This document shows, piece after piece, positions 17,109-25,003 of a DNA stretch of 64,000 bases. The position numbers were made by a program, and so were the translations under genes. Source of the DNA: Frankia sp. AgB1.9. Lineage in GTDB: Bacteria; Actinomycetota; Actinomycetes; Frankiales; Frankiaceae. Location of the stretch: assembly GCF_016786355.1 (NCBI RefSeq), contig NZ_JADWYX010000028.1:29803-93802 (forward strand). Reading direction: 5' to 3'. The notes beneath the pieces are model-generated. The model did not search any database and had not been told where the DNA came from. It was given only the letters and a program-made list of their open reading frames with translations. Position 1 is the stretch's first letter. The number at the start of each line of letters is the position of its first letter.

Positions 17109-17123
17109 TTATACTCAGCCTAA
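17109..17123. promoter_or_regulatory. Regulon palindrome, site 4 (TTATACTCAGCCTAA)
   Basis: This fits the motif with one change (AGC for AGT). It contains the -10 hexamer TATACT (17110-17115) for the plus-strand CoA-transferase gene, which begins at 17208. Confidence 0.7.
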
Positions 17124-17207
17124 CTATGGTGTTCCGTGACGAGCCGTTCGCCGACCCACCCGTGGTCCGACCGGCTTCCAGCCGTACGTAGGAAGGACCG
17201 CGGATCC

Positions 17208-18428
17208 GTGCACCAGCCCATGGCAGGCGTCAAGATGGTCGAGGTCGCCCAGTTCACCTTCACCCCGGCGGCGGGTGGAGTCCTCGCCGAGTGGGGCGCG
17301 GATGTGATCAAGGTCGAGCACGCCGAGCGTGGTGACGCCCAGCGGGGAATGGTGAACCACCCGAAGGACGGCACGTTCCACCCGATCATGGATCACCCCA
17401 ACCGGGGCAAGCGCAGCATCGGCCTCGACCTGGAGAACCCCGCGGGGTACGAGGTGCTGCTCGAGCTGCTCAGGGACGCGGACATCTTCCTCACCAACTT
17501 CCTGCCAGACGCCCGCAGGCGGCTGAAGCTGGAGGTCGAGGACATCCGCAAGGCCAACCCGGACATCATCTACGTGCGCGGCAGCGCCCACGGCCAGCGT
17601 GGGCCGTGGGCGGAGAAGGGCGGGTACGACGGCTCCTCGTTCTGGTGCCGCATGGGTAGTGCGTGGGGCGTGACGCCACCGGACAGCCCGCGGGTCATCT
17701 CCATGCCGGGCGGCGCCTACGGCGACTCCATGGGTGGGATGACGATCGCCGGCGGAATCGCCGCCGCGCTCTACGGCCGCGCGACGACCGGAGAGACGTC
17801 GGTCATCGACGTCTCGCTCATGAGCGTCGGAGCCTGGGCCTTCGCCCTCGATCTGAGCAACGCGGCGCTGAACGGGCCCGAGAAGGAACCGATCTCCATC
17901 AACCAGATGATGGCGAACGCACCGCTGAACCCGACGGTCGGCCACTTCCGTACCTCGGACGGGCGCTGGATCAACTTCACCATGATCCAGCCCTTCCGGT
18001 ACTTCGCCGACGTCTGTCGTCACCTCGGCCTCGACGAGCTCATCGACGACGAGCGCTTCAGCACGGCCGCGAAGCTCATGGCCAACGCGACCGACGCCGC
18101 CCGGTACATCACCGAGGCGATCGCCCAGCAGCCGTTCGCCTACTGGAGCAAGCACCTGCAGACGCTGGAGGGCCCCTGGGCCCCCGTGCAGGGCCCGCTG
18201 GACATCCTCGACGACCCGCAGATGGAGGCCAACGGCTACCTCCGGCCCGTCCTGGACAGCGAGGGCAAGGAACGCCGGCTGGTCTCCAACCCGGTGCAGT
18301 TCGACACGCAGCCGCCCACGATCGCCCGTGGGCCCCTGTTCGCCGAGCACACCGACGACCTGCTGCGCGAGCTCGGACACTCGGAGGACGAGATCCTCGA
18401 ACTGAAGATTGCCGGCGCCGCGACCTGA
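17208..18428 (+). CDS. Class III CoA-transferase (CaiB/BaiF family)
   Basis: A 406-residue family III acyl-CoA transferase, which moves CoA between carboxylic acids (or, in related members, epimerises a 2-methylacyl-CoA). It has the N-terminal AGGVLAEWGADVIKVEH, the NRGKRSIGLDLENP block, and GDSMGGMTIAGG, which supplies the catalytic Asp (about residue 173). The GTG at 17208 is preferred because GGAAGGA lies 10 bp upstream and the protein then begins as its family does; the frame is open from 17136. It stands first in a unit with the SDR at 18,577 under regulon site 4. Confidence 0.88.
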   Translation: MHQPMAGVKMVEVAQFTFTPAAGGVLAEWGADVIKVEHAERGDAQRGMVNHPKDGTFHPIMDHPNRGKRSIGLDLENPAGYEVLLELLRDADIFLTNFLPDARRRLKLEVEDIRKANPDIIYVRGSAHGQRGPWAEKGGYDGSSFWCRMGSAWGVTPPDSPRVISMPGGAYGDSMGGMTIAGGIAAALYGRATTGETSVIDVSLMSVGAWAFALDLSNAALNGPEKEPISINQMMANAPLNPTVGHFRTSDGRWINFTMIQPFRYFADVCRHLGLDELIDDERFSTAAKLMANATDAARYITEAIAQQPFAYWSKHLQTLEGPWAPVQGPLDILDDPQMEANGYLRPVLDSEGKERRLVSNPVQFDTQPPTIARGPLFAEHTDDLLRELGHSEDEILELKIAGAAT

Positions 18429-18473
18429 CGGATTCTGGTGCCGATCTCGTGGTCCAGGGCCGCAGCCCGCCCC

Positions 18474-18552
18474 CATGATCGCCGTTTTGGCCCTCCGGTG
18501 GTCGCAAAATGACCGCGAATACGACCCCCAGAGGGCTGAATCGGCGATCATG
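18474..18552. repeat. 79-bp palindromic repeat element, copy 1
   Basis: CATGATCGCCG opens and CGGCGATCATG closes a 79-bp element whose arms of about 31 bp are imperfect inverted repeats. A second element of the same length and same outer sequence is at 49,246-49,324. Here it lies between the CoA-transferase and SDR genes. It encodes nothing, so it is a REP/MITE-like intergenic repeat. Confidence 0.85.
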
Positions 18553-18576
18553 CCGCCCGGAGAAAGAGGCAGCAAC

Positions 18577-19395
18577 GTGAGCTTCACGATCGACCTCGGC
18601 GAACGCACAGCTCTGGTGACGGGTGGCGGCCAAGGCGTAGGCCGCGCAGTCTGCCTGTCCCTCGCCGCCGCGGGTGCCAAGGTGCTCGTCAACGACTTCG
18701 TGCCCGAGCGGGCCGACGAGGTCGTCAAGGAGATCGAGGCCGCCGGCGGGACCGCGGCGGCCCGGCCGTTCGATGTCTCCGACTACGCGGCCGTGACCGG
18801 CGCGATCGGCGCCGACCAGGTGGACATCCTGGTCAACAACGCCGGGAACGCGGGGCCCGGCGGCTGGGACGTGAAGGCCCCGGCCACCGGCTCCAAGGGG
18901 GTCTCGGTCAGCGTCGGCGCGTTCGCGACCACCGAGCCGGCCGACTGGGACCGCTACTTCGCCGTCAACCTGTACGGCGTCATGAACTGCACCCGCGTCG
19001 CGCTGCCCGGCATGATCGCCGCGGGCGAGGGCCGGGTCATCACGATCGTGTCCGACGCTGGCCGGGTCGGGGAGCCGAACATGGCCCCGTACTCCGCGGC
19101 CAAGGCCGGGGCGGCGGGCTTCATGCGGGCGCTGGCCCGGGAGGTCGGCGGCGGCGGCATCACGGTCAACAACGTGTCGCTCTCGACGGTGGACACCATG
19201 GGGCTGGAGGAGATGGCCCGCGAGAACGACCAGCTGGCCGACCGGCTGCGCCGCCAGCTCAAGCGGTACATGGTGCCGCGGCTGGGGCGCCCCGACGACG
19301 TAGCCGGGCTCGTCACGTTCCTCGCGAGCCCGCTCGCCGCGTGGATCACCGGCCAGACCTACCCGGTCAACGGCGGCTACTCGGTCTCCGTGTAA
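18577..19395 (+). CDS. Short-chain dehydrogenase/reductase (SDR)
   Basis: A 272-residue classical SDR: TGGGQGVGRAV cofactor motif (from about residue 15), NNAGNAG, and the catalytic YSAAK. An insertion of about 20 residues (DVKAPATGSKGVSVSVGAF) follows NNAG and is unusual in length. The GTG at 18577 follows AGAAAGAGG and was preferred over the in-frame ATG at 18550, which lies inside the palindromic repeat. It follows the CoA-transferase in the same direction, so it may read through the 79-bp repeat. Likely a 3-hydroxyacyl-CoA or alcohol dehydrogenase of the pathway. Confidence 0.85.
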   Translation: MSFTIDLGERTALVTGGGQGVGRAVCLSLAAAGAKVLVNDFVPERADEVVKEIEAAGGTAAARPFDVSDYAAVTGAIGADQVDILVNNAGNAGPGGWDVKAPATGSKGVSVSVGAFATTEPADWDRYFAVNLYGVMNCTRVALPGMIAAGEGRVITIVSDAGRVGEPNMAPYSAAKAGAAGFMRALAREVGGGGITVNNVSLSTVDTMGLEEMARENDQLADRLRRQLKRYMVPRLGRPDDVAGLVTFLASPLAAWITGQTYPVNGGYSVSV

Positions 19396-19666
19396 CGGCC
19401 GGGCCCGCCACAAGCCCCCGGACGGTTCGAGCCACAAGCCGTCGACAGCGTGGAGATCCTCACCCAACCAAGCCACCGCGACCATGCACCCAACCTGGAC
19501 TCCAGGTCTGAGCGCCCCTGCGCCTGGTCTGATGTGTACGGACGTCGGATGCTCTAGCCGAGTTGGGCAGGTGCGATGGCCGTCGGCGGGCAGCTACCGC
19601 AGGCGGTCGACGTAGAATCGAGCGAAACGAGCATGCCGATCGTTCCGATCGTCTTGGAGGCCGTTC

Positions 19667-20191
19667 ATGACCTCGCCCGCCCGCCCCGAGCCGCTCCACG
19701 ACGAGACGTACCTGCCAGGCGACGACACCGGTGAGATCATCGACTTCCTGGCCGCGCTCCGCGACCGCGGCCGGCAGACCGCCGACCGGCGGCCTCGGCT
19801 CACCGGCCCAGACGGACACGGGGTCGAGCTTCCCGAACAGATGTTCGACGTCCTTCTGCAGGTCGCCGCGGCGATGAAGGCGGGCCTGGCAGTCACGGTG
19901 GCACCGCACCATCTGACGATGTCCACCCAGGAGGCCGCGGACCTGCTCCGGATCTCCCGCACCACCCTGGTCCGGCTGCTCGAAAGCGGCGCCATCCCCT
20001 TCGAGAAGCCCAGCCGCCACCGCAAGGTCCGCCTCGACGATCTCCTCGAGTACCGCCGACGCCAGCGCCTCGCCGCCGATCTCGCCTTCGTCGACATGGT
20101 CGCCGACACCGAGCGTCTCGGCCTCTACGACATCGGCCTCGACGAGACCCGGGCGGCGCTGAAAGCCGCCCGCAAGAAGGCCGAAGGCTGA
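19667..20191 (+). CDS. Excisionase-type HTH antitoxin of a PIN toxin
   Basis: A 174-residue protein whose middle (about residues 85-130) is a MerR/excisionase-type helix-turn-helix (STQEAADLLRISRTTLVRLL...HRKVRLDDLLEY). The following gene, 5 bp downstream, encodes a PIN-domain protein, and this arrangement is a known type II antitoxin-toxin pair. The antitoxin would bind and neutralise the RNase and repress the operon. The ATG has TTGGAGG 8 bp upstream. The N-terminal 80 residues are acidic and of unknown role. Confidence 0.8.
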   Translation: MTSPARPEPLHDETYLPGDDTGEIIDFLAALRDRGRQTADRRPRLTGPDGHGVELPEQMFDVLLQVAAAMKAGLAVTVAPHHLTMSTQEAADLLRISRTTLVRLLESGAIPFEKPSRHRKVRLDDLLEYRRRQRLAADLAFVDMVADTERLGLYDIGLDETRAALKAARKKAEG

Positions 20192-20196
20192 CCAGG

Positions 20197-20796
20197 ATGT
20201 TCTCCGCGCTGCTCGATACCTGCGTCCTGGTGCCCAGTAGGGCCCGCGATGTACTGCTGGAGATCGCTAGCACGGGCGCCTACCGGCCGCTGTGGTCGAG
20301 CGAGATCTTGGACGAGCTCGAACGGACCCTGCGCACACTGCTCGGCAAGCGCGAAACCTCACCGGAAGAAATCGACGCCTACCTCACCCGCCTCTTCCGG
20401 CAGATGAGGACCGCCTTCCCGGACGCGCCCGTGACCGGGTGGGAGCGGCTCGTGCCGACCATCAAACTCCCCGACCCCGACGACCGACACGTGGTCGCCG
20501 CCGCCATGGCCGGCCGAGCTGACGTGATCGTCACCGACAACCTCGCGGACTTCCCGCCCAGTGCGCTGCCCGCGCCCCTGACTCGCCAGACTCTCGACGA
20601 CTTCCTCCTCGACGAACTCGACCTCCACCCCGACCTCGTCGTCAGAGCCGTTCGTGCCATCGCCGCCAGGACCGGAAGATCCGGCCCCACACTGGCCGCC
20701 TACGACATCGCTTCCTACTTACGCGATCACGGCGCCCCAGCGTTCGGCGAGCGCCTTCTCGTCGCACTCGATCAGACTGCGACGCCCGCTTCGTAG
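20197..20796 (+). CDS. PIN-domain toxin (RNase)
   Basis: A 199-residue PIN-domain protein, expected to be a metal-dependent ribonuclease toxin. The acidic active-site residues are in place: D7 (ALLDTCVLVP), E36 or E40 (SEILDELERTL), D95/D96 (DPDDRHVVAAAM) and D114 (IVTDNLADFP). The C-terminal helical part is longer than minimal VapC toxins, matching the PIN_3 type often paired with excisionase-like antitoxins. It follows the antitoxin gene by 5 bp and is translated with it. Confidence 0.85.
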   Translation: MFSALLDTCVLVPSRARDVLLEIASTGAYRPLWSSEILDELERTLRTLLGKRETSPEEIDAYLTRLFRQMRTAFPDAPVTGWERLVPTIKLPDPDDRHVVAAAMAGRADVIVTDNLADFPPSALPAPLTRQTLDDFLLDELDLHPDLVVRAVRAIAARTGRSGPTLAAYDIASYLRDHGAPAFGERLLVALDQTATPAS

Positions 20797-21129
20797 GTGA
20801 CATGGCCCGGCTCGGCGCATGTCTGGTCGATCGGCTGTACCACAGTCCCCGCGAGCACAGTCACCAGACGCGCGGATGCGTTAGGAACCAGCAGTTGTCC
20901 GGAGCACACGTTCGATCCGGTAGATCGTGCGCCTCTGGTGACGATCACCCGGAATCTTCCCTGGCCAGGGTCCATGTGGCAGCGGACGGGCAGCGATCTC
21001 AGGCCGCTCGACCAAGATCGAAACGTTCGTACGCTGGTCCACATGGTCCACAAACCCCTGTCACCAGGTCGGGCACCACGCGGAGGCAGCCGCACTTAAC
21101 GACGAACTTAGGCGCCGTAGACGCGTACG
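20797..21129. other. Intergenic stretch between two toxin-antitoxin modules
   Basis: No gene or conserved element is supported; only short spurious frames. It separates the PIN module from the HipBA module and must contain the hipBA promoter. Confidence 0.5.
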
Positions 21130-21453
21130 ATGGAGGCCATGGTCGGCGACAGAGCCTCGCACGCCACGCCGTTGTCCGTGGCGCGATCGCTGCGTCTGCT
21201 CGGCGAGCATGTGTCGACCTGGCGGAAGCTGAACCGGCTGACCGCGGCCCAGGTCGCCGAGCGAGCCGGGATCTCACGGGACACGCTGCGCGCCATCGAG
21301 CAGGGTAAGGGCACCGCGAGCACCGAAAACCTCTTCCGGGTGCTACGCACTGTCGGGATCATGGATGCCGTCGTGAGGGCCACCGACCCGTACGAGACCG
21401 ACGTCGGCCGCCTACGCATGGACGAGATCCTCCCCAAGCGAGTACGGCACTGA
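21130..21453 (+). CDS. hipB: HipB-like XRE antitoxin
   Basis: A 107-residue XRE-family DNA-binding protein; the helix-turn-helix is at about residues 36-62 (LTAAQVAERAGISRDTLRAIEQGKG). It is the antitoxin and autorepressor of a HipBA-type module, as shown by the HipA kinase gene overlapping its stop by one base (TGATG). ATG 21130 is used; ATG 21139 is possible, but GGAGG lies between the two and is too close to the second. Confidence 0.82.
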   Translation: MEAMVGDRASHATPLSVARSLRLLGEHVSTWRKLNRLTAAQVAERAGISRDTLRAIEQGKGTASTENLFRVLRTVGIMDAVVRATDPYETDVGRLRMDEILPKRVRH

Positions 21454-22709
21454 TGGCCGGACGGGATCCTGTCGAGGTCACCGTCGAGATCGACGGGCAG
21501 GAGACCGCCGCCGGAACGTTGTGGCTTCACGACCGCGGCGGACAGAGCGCCACGTTCCGATATGCCGACGCCTACCTGACCAACCCGGCCGGATACGACC
21601 TCGACCCGGCGTTGGCCAGGGCCGCCGGTGTCTTCCACACGCCGCCCGGGTCGGCAATCTTCAACGCGTTCGCAGACAGCGCCCCCGACCGATGGGGTGA
21701 GAACCTCATGAGGCGTGAGGAGCGCGAGCGCGCGCGTGCCGCCGAGACGACTCCTCGCACCCTCGGCAAGGCCGACTTCCTTCTCGGGGTCCGGGATGAC
21801 ACCCGCCAGGGAGGTGTCAGGTTTCGCCGGCCGGCAACCGCCACCTATTACTCGACGCACCGGCACTCGGTCCCACGGCTGATCGACCTGGCCCGGCTCC
21901 TGCGAGCAGCCGACCGTGTCCGGACGGAGGGCGACTTCGACCGCGACCTCGCGGACCTCATCGACGCAGGTAGCTCGCTCGGCGGTGCGCGCCCCAAGGC
22001 AGCGGTACGCGACGCGTCCGGTCGGCTCTCGATCGCCAAGTTCCCGCGTCTGGACAGTGACGAATGGGATGTGGCCGGTTGGGAGGAAGTACAACTGAGA
22101 CTCGCTCGGAGAGCGGGGCTCACGGTGGCCGAGTCGGAACTGCTGACCGTTGCCGGCCGGCACGTACTACTCCTGAGCCGTTTCGACCGCATCGGCGCGC
22201 GGCGTGTGGGGTTCACGAGCGCCCTGACAATGCTCGAGGCCGCCGACGGGGACCTCCGCAGCTACCTCGAGATCGCCGAGGTGATCGAACGTCACTCGCC
22301 AAGAGCTGACGCTGACCTGCGTGAGCTCTACCGGCGGATCCTGTTCTCCATCCTGACTGGGAACACCGACGACCATCTACGCAATCATGCGTTCCTGCGT
22401 GAGCGGGACGGCTGGGCGCTCTCCCCTGCCTATGACCTCAACCCGAATCCCGACGCCCCAGCCCGGCTGAGCACCGCCGTCGATCTCGACAACACCGACG
22501 CAAGCATCGACGTCGCGCTGTCGGTAGGCACCTACTTCCGTCTGTCGCCGCCGAGTGCCCGCGACCTCGTCAGGGAAGTGGAGACTGCCACAGCGGGCTG
22601 GCGGCAGGCCGCCGCCGCGCTCGACATCCCGAAAAGCCAGGCCGACCGGATGGCGGTGGCCTACGAGAGCGAACAGCGACGGATCGCACGCGCTCTCAGC
22701 GTGCCTTGA
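21453..22709 (+). CDS. hipA: HipA-like serine/threonine kinase toxin
   Basis: A 418-residue HipA-family kinase. It contains the N-terminal HipA domain (GSAIFNAFADSAPDRWGENL), the G-loop SSLGGARPKA, IAKFP with the ATP-binding Lys, FDR, and the catalytic/metal site NTDDHLRNHAFL followed by LSPAYDLNP. HipA toxins phosphorylate translation factors (GltX in E. coli) and arrest growth. The start overlaps the hipB stop by one base. It ends just before a strong bidirectional hairpin at 22,814. The toxin's own substrate here is unknown. Confidence 0.9.
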   Translation: MAGRDPVEVTVEIDGQETAAGTLWLHDRGGQSATFRYADAYLTNPAGYDLDPALARAAGVFHTPPGSAIFNAFADSAPDRWGENLMRREERERARAAETTPRTLGKADFLLGVRDDTRQGGVRFRRPATATYYSTHRHSVPRLIDLARLLRAADRVRTEGDFDRDLADLIDAGSSLGGARPKAAVRDASGRLSIAKFPRLDSDEWDVAGWEEVQLRLARRAGLTVAESELLTVAGRHVLLLSRFDRIGARRVGFTSALTMLEAADGDLRSYLEIAEVIERHSPRADADLRELYRRILFSILTGNTDDHLRNHAFLRERDGWALSPAYDLNPNPDAPARLSTAVDLDNTDASIDVALSVGTYFRLSPPSARDLVREVETATAGWRQAAAALDIPKSQADRMAVAYESEQRRIARALSVP

Positions 22710-22813
22710 GGATCCGAGCGGCGCGCGTGCTCGCGTCAGAGCCTTCCTGACGATCCGGTAGATGATGTTCCGGTAGGGCACTCCGCGTGCCCGTTCGCCG
22801 GCTGGACTGGCAC

Positions 22814-22853
22814 GGCGCAGGTCCTCCCGGGGTCACCCGGGAGGACCTGCGCC
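22814..22853. terminator. Bidirectional terminator hairpin
   Basis: An exact 18-bp inverted repeat (GGCGCAGGTCCTCCCGGG and its complement) with loop GTCA, between hipA (plus) and the SDR (minus), which converge here. Confidence 0.8.
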
Positions 22854-22859
22854 AGGAGC

Positions 22860-23690
22860 TCAGACTTTGGTCTCGCTCATCAGGAAGTCGATGGTCGGCT
22901 TGCCCGCCTCCCAGGAGCCGGCGATGGAGGCCTTGACGTGGCCGTAGTCGACCAGCACGCTCTCGCCGCTGAGCCCGATCGCGGCGTCGCTGTTCAGGAA
23001 GGCCATCACGTTGCCCATCTGCTCCGGCTGCAGCGGCGGGGCACCCACGGCCTCGCGATACTGCTGGTCGAAGCCGCCCCAGGAGTTCGCCCTGGCCAGC
23101 GGCGTCTCGGTCGGCCCGGGGCAGATCGCGTTGATCCGGATGCCCTTGCTGGCGTACGTGTAGGCCGCCCGGGCCACCCAGGTGTTCACGGCCTGCTTGC
23201 TGAACATGTAGCTGTCCGTGTCCGGGTGGGAGGACACCCAGGCCTCGGCCTCCTCGTAGGACTCCGTCGCCAGGAAGTCGACCAGCGCCGGCAGGTGGTT
23301 CGTCCAGCCGAGGCCGGCGACCGACGAGATCAGGCAGATCGCCGACCCGGCGCCTAGCCGGCCGTCGGCGATGAGCCGGTCGACGATGTGGCGGTGCGAG
23401 ATGAAGTTGACCCGCATCGTTCCCGGGCCGCCGCCAATCCCGGCCGCGGCGAACACCGCGTGCACCGGGCCGGGGACCTGGTCGAGCGCCGCGTCGATGC
23501 TCGCGCGGTCGAGCAGGTCGACCTCGATCGACTTCGCGACCGAGTAGTCGACCGGCACCCGGTCCAGCACCGTGACCTCGGCTCCGAGCGCCGCGACCGC
23601 GTGCGCCGCGGCGGCGCCCATGCCGGTCGCACCGCCGACTACCAGGGCATGTTTCCCGTCGTAACGGAAGGCCTGCGCATCGCCCATCAC
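22860..23690 (-). CDS. Short-chain dehydrogenase/reductase (SDR)
   Basis: A 276-residue SDR with the cofactor motif VGGATGMGAAAAHAV (from about residue 17), a conserved Ser block LISSVAGLG, and catalytic YMFSK. The segment after it (INAICPGPTETPLA) is the usual SDR PG motif. GGAGG precedes the GTG at 23690 by 7 bp (an ATG follows at 23687). It is divergent from the acyl-CoA dehydrogenase pair, and the shared promoter region has regulon site 5. On the minus strand a perfect TATAAT -10 overlaps this site. Role in oxidation of a hydroxyacyl intermediate is inferred. Confidence 0.85.
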   Translation of the reverse strand: MMGDAQAFRYDGKHALVVGGATGMGAAAAHAVAALGAEVTVLDRVPVDYSVAKSIEVDLLDRASIDAALDQVPGPVHAVFAAAGIGGGPGTMRVNFISHRHIVDRLIADGRLGAGSAICLISSVAGLGWTNHLPALVDFLATESYEEAEAWVSSHPDTDSYMFSKQAVNTWVARAAYTYASKGIRINAICPGPTETPLARANSWGGFDQQYREAVGAPPLQPEQMGNVMAFLNSDAAIGLSGESVLVDYGHVKASIAGSWEAGKPTIDFLMSETKV

Positions 23691-23752
23691 TCTCTAACCT
23701 CCGGGATCGCCAGTCAGCTCCGGTCCGTGCTAGAACCGAGCAACAAGGTAAA

Positions 23753-23767
23753 TTATACTGAGTTGAA
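23753..23767. promoter_or_regulatory. Regulon palindrome, site 5 (TTATACTGAGTTGAA), divergent promoter
   Basis: This fits TTNNACTNAGTNNAA. TATACT on the plus strand and TATAAT on the minus strand both overlap it, so one bound dimer could control the SDR (minus) and the acyl-CoA dehydrogenases (plus). Confidence 0.8.
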
Positions 23768-23854
23768 ACTTCGAGCGCCAGGACGGCTCGCGGCACGCAC
23801 GGCCAGGCCGCCAGGCAGGCACGTCGCGGCACGAGACCTCCGAAGGGAACAGGC

Positions 23855-24979
23855 ATGGACCCTGATCTCAGCTCCGACCAGCGGCTCCTGCGCGAGACCA
23901 CTGAGCGGTTCATCGAGGCGAACCTGCCGTTGGACAAGCTCCGCGAGCTGATCGACACGGGCCGCGAGGTCGACCCGTCCTACCGGCTCGAAGGCGCGGA
24001 GCTGGGCTGGTTCGCCTTCCTCGCCCCGGAGTCCCTCGGCGGCGGCAGCGTGTCGGGCGACGGCGTGCTCGACCTCGTCATCCTGGCCGAGCTGCGCGGC
24101 CGCCACCTGCAGCCGGGCACGTTCATCGACACCAACCTCGCGGTGGCGACACTGTCGCGCGAGGGCTCGCCGGAGCACCGCGACACGGTCGTGCCCGCGC
24201 TGATCGCCGGCGAGCAGAGCGTGGCCTGGGCCGCGGCGGACCTGACCGGCGACTGGTCCGGCGCCGCCGGGGTCGACTGCGGGCCGGTCCCGGGCGGCTA
24301 CCGGCTCACCGGCCACAAGGGCCTGGTGATCGAGGCGCAGTCGGCCCACTGGCTGCTCGTGACGGCCGCCTCGCCCGACGGGCCGACGCAGTTCCTGCTA
24401 CCGGCCGACACACCCGGGGTGACCGTGGAGGTGTTGGCCGGCCTGGACCTCAGCCGCCGGCTGTGCCAGGTCCACTTCGACGACGTCGAGGTCGCCGAGT
24501 CCGCGCTGGTGGGCGTACCCGGTGGCGCGGCGGCGGCCGTCGAGACCCAGCTGCGGCTGGCCAGCGTGCTCAGCGCCGCGGAGACCGTGGGCGCCATGCA
24601 GTACCTGTTCGACCTGACCGTGCAGTACTGCAAGGACCGGACCGCGTTCGGCCGGCCGATCGGCTCGTTCCAGGCGGTCAAGCACCAGCTGGCCGACACC
24701 AGCCTGGCGTTGGAGATGAGCCACGCCGTGGCCAGCGCGGCGGCGCGCGACTCCCAGAGGGAGACCGACGGCGCGGCGCACGCGGCAAGCATGGCGAAGG
24801 CGTTCGTCGGCGACGCGGCGGTCGAGCTCGCGCACAAGTGCTGGCAGCACTTCGGCGGCATCTCCTACACCTGGGAGCACGACTTCCACCTCTACCTCCG
24901 TCGGCTGACGACCGACCCGGCCCTGTACGGATCGCCGACGTGGCACCGGGAACGGCTCTGCCAGCTCGCCGGCCTCTGA
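23855..24979 (+). CDS. Acyl-CoA dehydrogenase, subunit without the usual catalytic Glu
   Basis: A 374-residue acyl-CoA dehydrogenase-fold protein. FAD/acyl-CoA binding regions are present (GEQSVAWAA, YCKDRTAFGRPIGSFQAVKH), as is the C-terminal HFGGISYTWEHDFHLYLRR. At the place where MCAD-type enzymes have the base in YEGT, this protein has LYGSPT, so the Glu is absent by my alignment. Together with the next gene (24-bp gap), which has that Glu, it resembles the heteromeric (alpha2beta2) acyl-CoA dehydrogenases of actinobacterial sterol and bile-acid catabolism. The ATG has AAGGGA upstream and lies downstream of regulon site 5. Confidence 0.87.
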   Translation: MDPDLSSDQRLLRETTERFIEANLPLDKLRELIDTGREVDPSYRLEGAELGWFAFLAPESLGGGSVSGDGVLDLVILAELRGRHLQPGTFIDTNLAVATLSREGSPEHRDTVVPALIAGEQSVAWAAADLTGDWSGAAGVDCGPVPGGYRLTGHKGLVIEAQSAHWLLVTAASPDGPTQFLLPADTPGVTVEVLAGLDLSRRLCQVHFDDVEVAESALVGVPGGAAAAVETQLRLASVLSAAETVGAMQYLFDLTVQYCKDRTAFGRPIGSFQAVKHQLADTSLALEMSHAVASAAARDSQRETDGAAHAASMAKAFVGDAAVELAHKCWQHFGGISYTWEHDFHLYLRRLTTDPALYGSPTWHRERLCQLAGL

Positions 24980-25003
24980 GGCCGAAGGGAAACGAGGAAC
25001 ACG

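Larger units (their letters stand above)
16509..17207. other. Divergent intergenic region with two regulon sites and short repeats
   Basis: No gene is supported here. It holds the 13-bp triple repeat (16557-16595), regulon site 3 (16811) for the minus-strand transporter operon, regulon site 4 (17109) for the plus-strand CoA-transferase, and between them a GC-rich stretch in which I see no conserved coding frame. Confidence 0.6.

Noticed and set aside
19396..19666. tRNA or small RNA before the PIN module
   Set aside because: No cloverleaf or conserved T-arm seen.
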